Assembly: GCF_900106595.1 (NCBI RefSeq)
Contig: NZ_FNNC01000007.1
Location: 62,001 to 126,000 of the forward strand
Reading direction: 5' to 3'
DNA length: 64,000 bases
Origin: Marinococcus luteus
GTDB lineage: Bacteria > Bacillota > Bacilli > Bacillales > Marinococcaceae
A program made the position numbers and the translations under genes. Positions 25,911 to 35,424 of the stretch are shown piece by piece (the stretch's first letter is position 1; each line of letters begins with the position of its first letter). The notes beneath the pieces were generated by a model, which worked only from the letters and a program-made list of their open reading frames with translations, was not told the DNA's origin and made no database searches.

Positions 25911-25942
25911 GAAATTTTTTTGAATAAACGAAGTCGCGGCGG

Positions 25943-25971
25943 TTGAATAAATGCCAGGGGCGTCAGATAAT
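25943..25971 (+). promoter_or_regulatory. sigma-A promoter of panBCD
   Basis: TTGAAT (25943-25948), 17-bp spacer, GATAAT (25966-25971), 93 bp before panB. Confidence 0.6.
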
Positions 25972-26064
25972 ATATATGTGTAAATACAAGTCGGCTCAAG
26001 CATACGTACCGGCGAAAATATCAGATAATTCTTTATCTTTTGAGTGAAGCAGGAGGAGAGAGAG

Positions 26065-26907
26065 ATGAAAAGCACGGCGGTATTTAAACAGATGAAAGGC
26101 CGGCAGGAACCGATTACGATGATCACAGCGTATGACGCTCCGGGGGGGAAGGCCGCGGAAAAAGCTGGAATGGATATAATACTTGTGGGTGATTCTGCGG
26201 GGATGGTCGTGCACGGCTACGATTCCACGATTCCAGTAACGCTTGACGATATGGTGATGCATGCACGTGCGGTACGCCGGGGAGCCCCGGGCACATTTAT
26301 CGTAGTGGATCTGCCCTTTTTAACCTATCATTCCTCTATAGAGAGTACGTTTACAGCAGTGAGGCGTCTTATGCAGGAAGGTGGTGCCCAGGCAGTTAAG
26401 CTCGAAGGGGGAGATGAAGCTACAACGGAGACTATCGCCCGGTTAACGGCTTCCGGCGTACCGGTCACAGGGCATATCGGCCTTACTCCTCAGTCCGTTG
26501 GGGTGCTTGGAGGCTACAAAGTACAGGGGAAAACAAAAGAAGCGGCACAGCGGTTGATGGAAGAAGCGCAGGGACTTGAACAGGCCGGGGCTTTTGCGCT
26601 TGTGCTTGAATGCGTTCCCGGTGAGCTCGCTGCCCGTATTGCAATGCATCTTTCGATTCCAGTTATTGGTATAGGTGCCGGTGCCGGCATTGACGGCCAG
26701 GTGTTGGTTTTTCACGACGCTGTCGGATGGGGGGACAACTTTGTCCCTTCCTTTGCCAAACAGTATACTAACGTCCAGACACAGATTGATGAAGCTCTTG
26801 AGAACTACGTAAGTGATGTGAAAGCGAGAGCCTTTCCAGAGGACAGGCATACTTTTTCCATGGACGCCTCTGTACTGAACGATCTTGGCAGAGGAGCATC
26901 TTCATGA
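26065..26907 (+). CDS. panB: ketopantoate hydroxymethyltransferase
   Basis: PanB adds a hydroxymethyl group from 5,10-methylene-THF to 2-oxoisovalerate, the first step to pantothenate and CoA. The 280-residue TIM-barrel shows the Mg2+/substrate motifs ITAYDAPGGK, LVGDSAGMVVHGYDST and VKLEGGDE, plus GHIGLTPQSVGVLGGYKVQG and ECVPGELA with the catalytic Glu. ATG at 26065 is chosen because AGGAGGAGAGA precedes it; the GTG at 26044 lies ahead of that site. It overlaps panC by ATGA. Confidence 0.96.
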   Translation: MKSTAVFKQMKGRQEPITMITAYDAPGGKAAEKAGMDIILVGDSAGMVVHGYDSTIPVTLDDMVMHARAVRRGAPGTFIVVDLPFLTYHSSIESTFTAVRRLMQEGGAQAVKLEGGDEATTETIARLTASGVPVTGHIGLTPQSVGVLGGYKVQGKTKEAAQRLMEEAQGLEQAGAFALVLECVPGELAARIAMHLSIPVIGIGAGAGIDGQVLVFHDAVGWGDNFVPSFAKQYTNVQTQIDEALENYVSDVKARAFPEDRHTFSMDASVLNDLGRGASS

Positions 26908-27773
26908 AAGTATTTACTGCAATTCAAGAAATTCGCACGCATATCTGTGAGAGAAAACAGCAGGGAGAAATGGTTGGATTTGTGCCGACAATGGGAGCAC
27001 TGCACGAAGGACATTTTTCATTAATGGCACAGGCTTTGAAAGAAAACGACGCAGTGGTGGTGAGCATTTTTGTCAATCCTCTGCAGTTTGGTCCGGATGA
27101 AGATTACGAGGCGTATCCGCGTACGCTTGATGCGGATCTTGAAAAAGCCGAAGCCCGGGGCGTTGATATAGTGTTTGCGCCTTCAGCAGCAGAGATGTAC
27201 CCTGAAGAGATGCAGACAGGGGTGCACGTACATGAAGGAACTGATGTACTCTGCGGTAAAAGCCGGCCGGGACATTTTGACGGAGTGGCGACAGTGGTGC
27301 TGAAGCTGCTGCAGATTGTTCAGCCGGCGCGGGCCTACTTTGGGCAGAAGGATGCACAGCAGGCCGCTGTACTAACGAATATGGCCCGTGATTTTAATCT
27401 TCCCGCAGAAATTGTTACCGGCCCGACGGTACGGGAACCTGATGGTCTGGCGCTGAGCTCCCGCAATGTGAATTTAACCAGCGTAGAACGCCGGGAAGCC
27501 GTCTGGCTGTACGAAGGATTAAAGCAGGGAGCGTTATGGATAGAAGAAGGATCTTACGGACCCGGGGACATTTTGAAGAAAGCAAAGCATACAGTAGAAG
27601 CTAACATTTCCGGAACGATTGATTATATGGATATTTTAACTTATCCCGGTCTCAAACCTGTTAAGGAATGGAACGGGCAGGTAATTATTGCAGGAGCGGT
27701 GCAGTTTTCGGGAGCGAGACTCATCGATAATATCATTGTTTCTCCTGGCCAAAAAGAAAGGGTGGGTCGCTGA
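26904..27773 (+). CDS. panC: pantothenate synthetase
   Basis: PanC condenses pantoate and beta-alanine with ATP. The 289-residue protein has the nucleotidylyl-transferase signature [16 protein letters not shown] near residue 28, [46 protein letters not shown] and the KMSKS-like [10 protein letters not shown]. The start overlaps panB by 4 nt and the stop overlaps panD by 1 nt, so the three are translated as one unit. Confidence 0.97.
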   Translation: MKVFTAIQEIRTHICERKQQGEMVGFVPTMGALHEGHFSLMAQALKENDAVVVSIFVNPLQFGPDEDYEAYPRTLDADLEKAEARGVDIVFAPSAAEMYPEEMQTGVHVHEGTDVLCGKSRPGHFDGVATVVLKLLQIVQPARAYFGQKDAQQAAVLTNMARDFNLPAEIVTGPTVREPDGLALSSRNVNLTSVERREAVWLYEGLKQGALWIEEGSYGPGDILKKAKHTVEANISGTIDYMDILTYPGLKPVKEWNGQVIIAGAVQFSGARLIDNIIVSPGQKERVGR

Positions 27774-28159
27774 TGTACCGTACGATGATGAAATCAAAGC
27801 TTCACCGGGCCATAGTTACAGAAGCGGATTTGAACTATGTGGGAAGCATTACCATTGACCGCGATCTGATGGAAGCGGTGGATCTTTGGGAAAACGAAAA
27901 AGTGCAGGTGGTCAATAATACGAACGGGGCCCGTCTGGAAACGTACGTGATTGAAGGCCCCCGGGGCAGCGGAGTGATTTGCTTAAACGGTGCAGCCGCG
28001 AGGATGGCACAGCCGGGGGATGTGGTCATAATTATTGCATATGCGTTGATGGAAAATGAAACGGCCCGGGAGTTCAAACCGGCGGTGGCTGTACTTGACA
28101 GCCATAATCAAATCCAGCAAATGCTGTCTTACGAGCCCGCTTCGACGACATTGGATTAA
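27773..28159 (+). CDS. panD: aspartate 1-decarboxylase proenzyme
   Basis: PanD makes beta-alanine for PanC. The 128-residue pyruvoyl enzyme self-cleaves between Gly24 and Ser25 (NYVGSITID), both present; Lys9, Tyr22 and the [12 protein letters not shown] segment are also typical. It starts at the last base of the panC stop (TGATG). The panBCD order matches B. subtilis. Confidence 0.97.
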   Translation: MYRTMMKSKLHRAIVTEADLNYVGSITIDRDLMEAVDLWENEKVQVVNNTNGARLETYVIEGPRGSGVICLNGAAARMAQPGDVVIIIAYALMENETAREFKPAVAVLDSHNQIQQMLSYEPASTTLD

Positions 28160-28174
28160 AAGGAGATGCCGCCT

Positions 28175-29027
28175 GTGCGCACGCCTGAAGCTATTATGAC
28201 GCTGATAATGGAGACTGCCAGGGGTGATGAACGGGTGCGTGCCGCGGCTCTAAGCGGCTCCCGTGCAGCTGCCGTAAATAGCAGTCCTGATATTTTCAGC
28301 GATTTTGATATTATTTATTTTGTGGAAAACATGGAACAGATGATTCAGGACCGGAGCTGGCTTAAAGTGTTTGGCCCCCCCTTTGATTGTGCAGACGCCG
28401 AATGAAATGAATTTATACCGGGAACCGTCGGGGGAGTCATTTGCTTTTCTGATGCTTTTTCAGGATGGCAATCGCATTGATTTAACCTTAAAGCCTGCGG
28501 AAAGCAGGTATCTGCACTGGAAGCAGGACGGTTTGACCCGCTGTTTGCTGGATAAAGATAATCCTGTTTCTGATTTTCCTGCTCCCACAGATACAGACTA
28601 CAAAACAAAGATGCCGGAAGAGGACTTCTTTCACCAATGCTGTAATGAGTTTTGGTGGGTGGCGGTATACGTGGTCAAAGGCTGGAGTCGGAAGGAAATG
28701 CTCTACGCCCAGGCCCACCTGGATATTATACGCCGCATGCTGATACAAATGCTGCAGTGGAAGGTTGTACTCGAAAAAAGAACCTCAGTAAATTTCGGCC
28801 AGGAGGCGAAGTGTCTGGAAAAACAACTGGGGGATAAGAGCAATAAAGAACTGGCAGCTACTTATGCAGCGGGCTCTTACGAAAGCATTTGGGCCTCGTT
28901 ACAGACAGCGATATTTATGTTTGAACGGGAATCTGCTTCTGTTGCGGGCCAATGCGGATTTGCGTTGAATAAACAGGAGGGGGCACGGGTGTGGCAATAT
29001 ATTAAAAAGGTCGGACACGTGCAGTAA
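28175..29027 (+). pseudogene. aminoglycoside 6-adenylyltransferase-like gene with frameshift (AadK/ANT(6) type)
   Basis: Two frames join into one family protein. Frame 1 (from GTG 28175, with AAAGGAG 9 nt upstream) gives the nucleotidyltransferase start: TARGDERVRAAALSGSR and DIFSDFDIIYFV with the catalytic Asp pair, to SWLKVFG. Frame 2 continues with LIVQTPNEMNLYREP, FLMLFQDGNRIDLTLKP, LLDKDNPV and the C-terminal helical domain. The switch falls in a run of seven C at 28375-28381; six C would restore a single frame of about 283 residues. As written, translation stops at 28405. Sequencing error, true inactivation and slippage-based switching are all possible. It lies 15 bp after panD, on the same transcript. 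Confidence 0.85.
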
Positions 29028-29029
29028 AA

Positions 29030-29059
29030 TAAAAAAAGGCTCCTGCAGGAAGCAGGAGC
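29030..29059 (-). terminator. minus-strand intrinsic terminator
   Basis: GCTCCTGC (29039-29046) pairs with GCAGGAGC (29052-29059); the A run on the left reads as T tract on the minus strand. It can serve the DHFR-like gene. Confidence 0.7.
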
Positions 29060-29194
29060 AAAATGAAATATGGGATAAGAGCAACAGATTGGACGAATGC
29101 TACTCTATATGTTTATTATTACCTAAAGAGTAAAAAAAGTACACACTTTTCAGAAAAAATAATGCTTTTACCTACAGATAAAAATGAGTCTAAA

Positions 29195-29737
29195 CTACTG
29201 AATGGATAGATCTCCAGCCCGTTTATAGTGGAGCTGGGCCAATTCTCCCCACTGTTTCACTTTGTGGAGGTGAAGCCGTTTTGGCTGGCCGGACCGTTGC
29301 TTAAACAACGGGATGCCGCTTCCTAAAAGATCGGGAGTGAGGGTAATAATGTATTCATCAATCAGTTCTTCATTAAGCAGAGGGTCGATAATATCTGCTC
29401 CTCCAACAATCCATATACCACTTCCAGGGTCCAGCCGTTTGTTTTGAAGCCACTCTGCGACGTCACCCTTTACAAAAGAGACTTGCCCGCCGCTTTCCAG
29501 GCGGCTGGTGGAAAAAACATAGCAGTCTTTGTCGCTGTACGGAAAGGCATCTGTTAAGACGAGCACGTGTTCATAGGTTTTTCTCCCCATTACAACGGTG
29601 TCCACCCGCCGGTACATTTCATCGTAGCCGTTATCACCTTCGCCTCCGGCTTTCATCAGCCAGTCAATATTCCCTTCTTCATCAGCGATATAGCCGTCAA
29701 GGCTGGCGGCTATAAACAGAATTACCGGCTTCATCAT
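29195..29737 (-). CDS. RibD C-terminal/dihydrofolate reductase-like protein
   Basis: The 180-residue protein has the DHFR/RibD-C fold signatures: FIAASLDGYIAD at the N-terminus, DTVVMGRKTYEHVL in the middle and IWIVGGADIIDPLL with EYIITLTPDLLGSGIPLF. It resembles B. subtilis YyaP/YwjB-type NADPH-dependent reductases; true folate activity is doubtful. Two adjacent ATGs (29737, 29734) follow GAGGGGAGTG; the first is used. Single gene. Confidence 0.85.
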   Translation of the reverse strand: MMKPVILFIAASLDGYIADEEGNIDWLMKAGGEGDNGYDEMYRRVDTVVMGRKTYEHVLVLTDAFPYSDKDCYVFSTSRLESGGQVSFVKGDVAEWLQNKRLDPGSGIWIVGGADIIDPLLNEELIDEYIITLTPDLLGSGIPLFKQRSGQPKRLHLHKVKQWGELAQLHYKRAGDLSIQ

Positions 29738-29820
29738 GACCACTCCCCTCTGCTAGTACGTTCATTTTAGCATGTTAAAGAAAGAATAATCGGAACAATT
29801 ACACGGGAAGGAGGTAAAAT

Positions 29821-30585
29821 ATGAACAAAAACTGGGTGTGGGTAAGTGTTGCTGCGGCAATGATCATAGCAGGGGGTGCTGGCTACTGGGCGGATCGGCA
29901 CGTTTTAATCACAAATGTCGATGGCAATGACAAAGCCTGGTACATCGAAGGCGGAAAAGCGGAGGAAGAGCTCTACCTGCGTCCGGAAGTGGCGGCATCT
30001 TTATACGGAGCGGAACTGGAAAAAGAAGGCCCGGCCGTGCGTTTATCGGTGAACGGTGCTTCGTGGGAGGGAGAGCTTGAACAGAGTCCGGCATGGTTCA
30101 ACTGGAACGGAGAGGCTTATATTCCTGCAAGAGAAGCCGCCGAAGAACTGGCATTCGAAGAAGAAGAGACCGGGAACCGCTACACAGCCCAGCTGTGGAG
30201 CCCTGCACAGGAAAGAATCGCCAGAGTGATCGAAAAAGGCGAAGAATTTACAGGTATTCCGTACAAATGGGGGGCATCTGAAACTACGACCGAGTATTTC
30301 GACTGCTCCTCCTTTACGCAGCGTATGTACGCTGAAGAAAACGTGGATCTTCCAAGGGTATCAGAGGATCAGGCGCAGGAAGGACGGGATGTTGCTGAAG
30401 AAGACTGGAAGCGTGGAGATCTGATTTTCTTCGATACGACTGGAGACGGCAGTATTAATCATGTAAGTATGTATATATCTGATGAGACACTGTTTCACGC
30501 CACAGAATCCGACGGTGTCGGCTATACTGATTTTTCGGATTACTGGAAGGACTCTGTAGTGGAGACAAAACGGTTCATTGTTTAA
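29821..30585 (+). CDS. secreted NlpC/P60 peptidoglycan endopeptidase
   Basis: The 254-residue protein has an N-terminal signal/anchor (residues 5-22). A region resembling a copper-amine-oxidase-like N-domain follows (LYLRPEVAASLYG, AYIPAREAAEEL, to about 120). The NlpC/P60 domain is C-terminal: Cys in TEYFDCSSFTQRMY near 160, RGDLIFFDTTG and His in INHVSMYI near 218, and LFHATESDGVG. Such enzymes cut gamma-D-Glu-diaminopimelate links in the cell wall. AAGGAGGTAAAAT precedes the ATG. Confidence 0.87.
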   Translation: MNKNWVWVSVAAAMIIAGGAGYWADRHVLITNVDGNDKAWYIEGGKAEEELYLRPEVAASLYGAELEKEGPAVRLSVNGASWEGELEQSPAWFNWNGEAYIPAREAAEELAFEEEETGNRYTAQLWSPAQERIARVIEKGEEFTGIPYKWGASETTTEYFDCSSFTQRMYAEENVDLPRVSEDQAQEGRDVAEEDWKRGDLIFFDTTGDGSINHVSMYISDETLFHATESDGVGYTDFSDYWKDSVVETKRFIV

Positions 30586-30674
30586 AAACCGTTTGGATTC
30601 GTCTTCCTAAAAAGAAAGTGATAAAATAAAAACGGAATAGACATGGGAAGATGAAACGAGGAGGCTTTTTAAGC

Positions 30675-31862
30675 ATGGATTTTAACAAGGTATTAGATCG
30701 GAAAAATACAAACTCAATGAAGTGGGACTTTGCCGCCGAGCGCTACGGCTCTTCGGAGCTCTGGCCGATGTGGGTCGCGGATATGGATTTTCAGGCGCCG
30801 CAGCCTGTGCTTGATGCAATGCAGGAGGTACTTGACCACGGAATTTTCGGCTATCACCGGCGTCCGGAATCATTGAAGGACGCGACGACCGAATGGATTC
30901 GCACGCGCCATAGCTGGAATGTAAGCAATGAGCAGCTCGTCTTTACCCCGGGCGTGGTGCCGGCGATCAGTCATCTGATTCAGACATTTACGGAAAAGGG
31001 CGAAGGCGTTATTCTGCAGACCCCGGTCTACTACCCGTTCTATATGTTAGTGAATAATAATGAACGAACGCTGTATAAGAACCCGCTGAAAGAAACAGAC
31101 GAAGGGTTTACTATCGATGTGGAAAACCTTGAAGAACAGATGAAAGCCGGCGCGAAAATGCTGTTATTGTGCAGCCCTCATAACCCTATCGGCCGGGTGT
31201 GGACCGAAGAGGAGCTGCAGCAGATCGCCGCTCTGGCAGAAAAATACAACGTGCTGGTAGTATCCGATGAAATTCACGCAGACCTTATTCTCTCCGGGGT
31301 GCATGTGCCGTTTTCGAAGGCGGCGGAGGGCTATGATGTTGAAACCATCACCTGCATGGCTCCGAGCAAAACCTTTAATCTTGCAGCCCTGCAGCTGTCC
31401 TACGTTGTTTTTGAGAAAAAAGCTTCACAAAAAGCATACGAAGCCCATCTGCAGCGCAATTTCGTTGGAATCGACAACCCGTTTGCCACAGTCGCTGCGG
31501 AAGCCGCCTACCGGCACGGGACGGAGTGGCTGGAAGAGCTGCTCGTTCATCTGCGGGAAAATGTTGATTACTTAAAGGATCAACTGGAGTCGGCAATCCC
31601 GGAAGCCCATGTTATTAAGCCGGAAGGGACGTACCTTGTCTGGATCGATCTCCGGGATCTTGGCATGGACAAAAAAGAACTGGAAGAATGGCTGCGCCAA
31701 GAAGCAGGGGTAGCTCTGAGTGACGGGCATATCTTTGGAGATGAAGGCGCTGGTTTTGTCCGTATCAACGTCGCCTGCCCCCGCACGCATATCGATGAGG
31801 GTGTACGCCGCTTAAAAGAGGCATATGAACGCACCATTCAGGCTGCCGGCCGTAAATCATGA
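30675..31862 (+). CDS. patB: PatB/MalY-type PLP C-S lyase/aminotransferase
   Basis: The 395-residue fold-type I PLP protein has the PatB features: MKWDFAAERYG, MWVADMDFQAP, HGIFGYHRRPES, LLCSPHNPIGRVW, VSDEIHADL and the PLP Lys in MAPSKTFNLAALQ near residue 235. PatB proteins split cystathionine and other C-S substrates. ATG at 30675 is chosen because CGAGGAGGC precedes it; an upstream ATG lacks a site. The stop overlaps the next start (ATGA). Confidence 0.9.
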   Translation: MDFNKVLDRKNTNSMKWDFAAERYGSSELWPMWVADMDFQAPQPVLDAMQEVLDHGIFGYHRRPESLKDATTEWIRTRHSWNVSNEQLVFTPGVVPAISHLIQTFTEKGEGVILQTPVYYPFYMLVNNNERTLYKNPLKETDEGFTIDVENLEEQMKAGAKMLLLCSPHNPIGRVWTEEELQQIAALAEKYNVLVVSDEIHADLILSGVHVPFSKAAEGYDVETITCMAPSKTFNLAALQLSYVVFEKKASQKAYEAHLQRNFVGIDNPFATVAAEAAYRHGTEWLEELLVHLRENVDYLKDQLESAIPEAHVIKPEGTYLVWIDLRDLGMDKKELEEWLRQEAGVALSDGHIFGDEGAGFVRINVACPRTHIDEGVRRLKEAYERTIQAAGRKS

Positions 31863-32329
31863 AGACATTCCGTCTTGTCCGCCTCAGCTTATTTCAAAAA
31901 GACGGTGACGCGATTGAAACGCATGAGATAAAAATGAAAGAGGGCCTCATTATTAACCGGGAAGAGCCTGATAGATCCTGGCTGCTTGATGCGGTCATAC
32001 CTACAGAGTATGAAGACATCATTCATGAGTGGGAAAGACACGAAGAGGAAATGCTGATGGAAGCGGTCATCACTCATCCCGACAATGCCCCGGCGCTTTT
32101 GAGGGGAGTCGTGAAAAAAACCACAAGACTTGAGCATTCACTTGGCGTGTTAATCCAGGCATATATGGCTGGAAAAGATGAAAATATCACTGAATTGATA
32201 TTGAAAGAGCTGATTACCGAAGGATATGAAGGTGATCAGCTTATGGAAGAGTTTCACGAGCGAAAAAACGATCAGCGCTCCTGGTCTAAGGCAATGGCTG
32301 CAAGATTATACAGCCGCCAGGAAAAATAA
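31859..32329 (+). CDS. YwpF-like protein
   Basis: The 156-residue cytosolic protein begins MKTFRLVRLSLFQKDGD and has EGLIINREEPDRSWLLDAVI, matching the YwpF-like family as I remember it. The C-half is helical and charged. Function unknown. It overlaps the PatB gene by 4 nt and so is translated with it. The C-terminal extension is longer than the B. subtilis protein. Confidence 0.7.
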   Translation: MKTFRLVRLSLFQKDGDAIETHEIKMKEGLIINREEPDRSWLLDAVIPTEYEDIIHEWERHEEEMLMEAVITHPDNAPALLRGVVKKTTRLEHSLGVLIQAYMAGKDENITELILKELITEGYEGDQLMEEFHERKNDQRSWSKAMAARLYSRQEK

Positions 32330-32385
32330 TTTCCCCGGAGAGATGAGAGAAGTGGAGTGATACGTATGTGTGAGGATCTGAGCAT

Positions 32386-32877
32386 ATGACAACCTGCTAC
32401 AAATTCCGGGATTACTACAATAACGAAGTGGAACTGGCTTTAAACGGAACTCCATTTTCAGACAAGCCGGGGCATGTATGGGTTATATGCTTATACGCCG
32501 GCAGGTGGCTGCTCACTCGTCATTCCCAGCGAGGGCTGGAGTTTCCGGGGGGGAAAATTGAAGAGGATGAAGCCCCCGAAGAAGCAGCTGTACGGGAGGT
32601 CGATGAGGAAACCGGCGGCAGGATTGAAGTGATACGCTCTCTCGGCCAGTACAAAGTGGCCGGCCGGAGTGAGGATGTAATAAAAAATATATACATCGCA
32701 GTGGTGGATTCACTGGTGCCTCATGAGGATTATATGGAAACGGACGGCCCGGTGCTGATAGAAACACTTCCAAGTAATATTCGTGATCATCCCGCCTACA
32801 GCTTTATTATGAAAGACGAAGTGCTTCCCCGTTCTGTGAAATATGCGGAGGAGGCAGGGTATATTACATTAAAATGA
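32386..32877 (+). CDS. ytkD: NUDIX hydrolase (YtkD-like)
   Basis: The 163-residue protein carries a complete NUDIX box in GGKIEEDEAPEEAAVREVDE followed by ETGG, with the Mg2+-binding glutamates. It hydrolyses nucleoside triphosphates or RNA 5' triphosphates; YtkD of B. subtilis is described as acting on oxidised dGTP and capped/triphosphate RNA. Assignment to YtkD rests on length, ALNGTPFSD and LEFPGGK, and its place next to pckA, as in B. subtilis. GTGAGGATCTGAGC precedes the ATG. Confidence 0.87.
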   Translation: MTTCYKFRDYYNNEVELALNGTPFSDKPGHVWVICLYAGRWLLTRHSQRGLEFPGGKIEEDEAPEEAAVREVDEETGGRIEVIRSLGQYKVAGRSEDVIKNIYIAVVDSLVPHEDYMETDGPVLIETLPSNIRDHPAYSFIMKDEVLPRSVKYAEEAGYITLK

Positions 32878-32922
32878 AAGGAACCGGAGCCTGTTCATAC
32901 GCAGGCTCCGGTTCCTTTTTTT
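32877..32922. terminator. strong bidirectional terminator between ytkD and pckA
   Basis: A 16-bp perfect stem AAGGAACCGGAGCCTG/CAGGCTCCGGTTCCTT with A and T flanks. Confidence 0.9.
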
Positions 32923-32959
32923 AGCATTGAATATTCCTGGCGTTGATGAAAAATAACAA

Positions 32960-34543
32960 CTACAACTGAGTTGGTCCGGCGTCTGCGATAGAGGCAGGCA
33001 CATCGTCAAACCGCTTGAAATTTTCTGCGAACTTGCGGGCAAGCATGCGGGCCTGAACCTCGTAGTCGACGGCTTCTGTCCACATTTTCTTCGGCTGGAG
33101 CATATCTTCCGGAACGCCGGGGCAGGACTCAGGAATATGCAGTCCGAAAATAGGATCCTCGACCGTGGCTGTATCGGTAAGTTCTCCGTTGAGAGCTGCC
33201 TGCACCATAGCACGGGTGTATGAAAGATCCATGCGGCTGCCGACTCCGTACCCGCCGCCGCTCCAGCCGGTATTCACCAGAAAAACAGGCACATTGTGTT
33301 CATCGATTTTTTCTCCGAGCATTTCTGCATAGACAGAAGCCCGCTGTGGAAGAAAAGGCGCCCCAAAGCAGGTGGAGAAAGTTGCTTCTGGAGAAGTGAC
33401 GCCTCTTTCCGTGCCGGCGAGCTTGCTTGTGTAGCCGCTGAGGAAATGGTACATGGCCTGCTCCTTCGTCAGTCTGCTGATTGGCGGAAGAACGCCGAAC
33501 GCATCTGCGGTTAAAAAGATGATCGCCGAGGGATGACCGGCTGTGCCGGAGGGAACAATCCCGTCGACATGTTCAATCGGATAAGCCGCTCTCGTGTTTT
33601 CCGTAATCTGAGTATCAGTGTAGTCAACTTTTCCGTTGGCATCGTCTATGCCTACATTTTCGAGCACAGCGCCAAAACGGATAGCATTCCAGATCTGTGG
33701 TTCTTTCTGTTTGGAAAGGTTCGAGCATTTTGCGTAGCATCCGCCTTCGATATTAAAAATGCCGTTTTCGGACCATCCGTGTTCATCGTCACCGACCAAA
33801 AGTCGGGAAGGGTCTGCGGAAAGGGTTGTTTTCCCGGTGCCGGAGAGACCGAAAAATAGAGCGCTTGCGCCTTCACTGCCGATGTTTGCCGAGCAGTGCA
33901 TTGGAAGTACGTTTTGTTCAGGAAGCAGGTAGTTCATGACAGAAAAGATTGATTTTTTCATTTCCCCGGCGTATTCTGTGCCGCCAATTAAAATCGTGCG
34001 CTGTGCAAAGCTGATGACGATAAATGTTTCCGATGAGGTACCGTCTGTCTCCGGATCTGCTTTGCATTCCGGTGCAGCTATAAGCGTGAAGGGGGGAGCA
34101 GAGGGTGTTTCTCTTCCGTCAGGGCGGATAAACAGCTGACGGGCGAACAATTGATGCCAGGCGTAGGAGGTGATGACCCGGACAGGAAGCTGGTAGTTGG
34201 GATCGGCTCCGGCCAGAGCGTCGCTTGCGAAAACCTCATTCTGACTGTTCAAATGCGCCGTCACTTTGTTATAAAGCCGTTCAAACGCTTCTTCGGACAT
34301 TGGTTGATTTACATTTCCCCAGTCAATAGAAGGAGAACTGTCGGGCTCATCGACAATATATTTATCTTTTGGCGACCGGCCGGTGTATTTGCCTGTTTTC
34401 ACAGCAAGAGCACCTTCTGCTGTAAGTGCTCCCTCCTGCAGAGCCAGCGAGCGCTTCACCAGCGCAGGGACCGAGAGATTCCATTGGACGTGCGCTGCAT
34501 TCAATAGATTTGTTTCAGGTTTGGAAGCGAACGTCGGCTTCAT
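32960..34543 (-). CDS. pckA: phosphoenolpyruvate carboxykinase (ATP)
   Basis: PckA turns oxaloacetate and ATP into PEP, the first gluconeogenic step. The 527-residue protein has the ATP-type features: [13 protein letters not shown] near residue 52, the P-loop in [17 protein letters not shown] near 237, [18 protein letters not shown] and [16 protein letters not shown] at 34543 is chosen because AAAGGAGTGATTGTTT precedes it, rather than the TTG at 34549. Single gene; a palindrome lies 40 bp upstream. The pckA-metK adjacency resembles B. subtilis. Confidence 0.97.
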   Translation of the reverse strand: MKPTFASKPETNLLNAAHVQWNLSVPALVKRSLALQEGALTAEGALAVKTGKYTGRSPKDKYIVDEPDSSPSIDWGNVNQPMSEEAFERLYNKVTAHLNSQNEVFASDALAGADPNYQLPVRVITSYAWHQLFARQLFIRPDGRETPSAPPFTLIAAPECKADPETDGTSSETFIVISFAQRTILIGGTEYAGEMKKSIFSVMNYLLPEQNVLPMHCSANIGSEGASALFFGLSGTGKTTLSADPSRLLVGDDEHGWSENGIFNIEGGCYAKCSNLSKQKEPQIWNAIRFGAVLENVGIDDANGKVDYTDTQITENTRAAYPIEHVDGIVPSGTAGHPSAIIFLTADAFGVLPPISRLTKEQAMYHFLSGYTSKLAGTERGVTSPEATFSTCFGAPFLPQRASVYAEMLGEKIDEHNVPVFLVNTGWSGGGYGVGSRMDLSYTRAMVQAALNGELTDTATVEDPIFGLHIPESCPGVPEDMLQPKKMWTEAVDYEVQARMLARKFAENFKRFDDVPASIADAGPTQL

Positions 34544-34583
34544 AAACAATCACTCCTTTAATGATGGGGAAGTTGGATTTATT

Positions 34584-34597
34584 CATCATAAATGATG
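34584..34597. promoter_or_regulatory. palindrome upstream of pckA
   Basis: CATCAT-AA-ATGATG is a perfect inverted repeat in the leader/promoter of pckA, followed (in pckA direction, upstream) by A/T-rich TATATTATA promoter-like DNA. A repressor site of the CcpN type is conceivable; no match to a known box is claimed. Confidence 0.35.
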
Positions 34598-34722
34598 GAT
34601 ATAATATAAAATAGTGTAACACATTTAATTTAATAGTACATACTCATTCGTTAAAAAAGTTCATGAATATTTTTGGTACTGAGGGGGAAAAGATGTAAGA
34701 AAGCAACGAAAGGGGCACAATT

Positions 34723-35118
34723 ATGGGACAACAACCGGAATTTATTGTATTTTATGACAGCGACTGTCCGTTATGCACCAGGTTCCATACTTATCTTTCA
34801 GCGATAGATAAAAAGAACAGGGTGAATTGGAAGCCTATATATGATGAGGATTTATTTGAAAAGTACCCGATGCTCAAAGGAGAGCCGCTTGAAGAACAGA
34901 TGCACAGTGTAGAGGATAATACGTACGTGTACGCTGGCTATTTTACGGTAAAAAAATTATGTTATACTATTCCGGCTTTGAAGCCGCTGAAGGCAGTATT
35001 TTTACTGCCGGGAGTAGAGACGCTTGGCCGCAAGCTGTATCACACTGTTTCGGTGAACCGGTATCAGTGGTTTCATTTCCTTTGCGATGATAAAACATGC
35101 CAGCGGGGAGGGCACTAG
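34723..35118 (+). CDS. DCC family thiol-disulfide oxidoreductase (DUF393)
   Basis: The 131-residue protein has the DCC motif FYDSDCPLC (Cys15, Cys18) at the start of a thioredoxin-like fold, and the DUF393 C-terminal pattern LLPGVETLGRKLYHTVSVNRYQ. It probably exchanges disulfides, but the substrate is unknown. GAAAGGGGCACAATT precedes the ATG. It ends 2 bp before the metK leader promoter. A second DCC protein is encoded at 44303. Confidence 0.85.
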   Translation: MGQQPEFIVFYDSDCPLCTRFHTYLSAIDKKNRVNWKPIYDEDLFEKYPMLKGEPLEEQMHSVEDNTYVYAGYFTVKKLCYTIPALKPLKAVFLLPGVETLGRKLYHTVSVNRYQWFHFLCDDKTCQRGGH

Positions 35119-35120
35119 GT

Positions 35121-35149
35121 TTGACATCAAATAGGGTTTGCGTTAAGAT
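35121..35149 (+). promoter_or_regulatory. sigma-A promoter of SAM riboswitch-metK
   Basis: Consensus TTGACA (35121-35126), 17-bp spacer, TAAGAT (35144-35149); starts right after the DCC gene stop. Confidence 0.85.
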
Positions 35150-35165
35150 TTTGTACGAACGGATA

Positions 35166-35273
35166 CTCTTATCCTGAGCAGGTGGAGGGACAGTCCCTGA
35201 GAAGCCCAGCAACCATCCGGAAACGGAAAGGTGCTAACCTGGAGAGGCAGACAGATGCCTTGAAAGATAAGAG
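35166..35273 (+). promoter_or_regulatory. SAM-I (S-box) riboswitch
   Basis: The closing stem CTCTTATC/GATAAGAG encloses the S-box core: GGTGGAGGGACAGTCCCTG, GAAGCCCAGCAACC, AAGGTGCTAACCTGG and the kink-turn/pseudoknot parts. It precedes a terminator and metK. High S-adenosylmethionine should favour termination. Confidence 0.96.
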
Positions 35274-35293
35274 GCGAAAAAGCTGAACTGACA

Positions 35294-35334
35294 GCCCCTT
35301 TTCCCTCAATTTTTTGGGACAAGGGGTTTTTCTT
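35294..35334 (+). terminator. riboswitch-controlled terminator
   Basis: CCCCTTTTCCC pairs with GGGACAAGGGG (one mismatch), followed by TTTTTC. It is the expression platform of the S-box. Confidence 0.85.
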
Positions 35335-35424
35335 GTACACAACGGCCTACTGCCGTTTTCTTTTCGTCTACCCCGAGAATGGGAGAGTACACCCGTAGCA
35401 GGCAGTTAAAAAGGAGGCAGCAGC

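Noticed and set aside
29030-29059. Hairpin after the aminoglycoside transferase remnant as its terminator
   Set aside because: There is no T tract on the plus strand; the A run on its left fits a minus-strand terminator instead.
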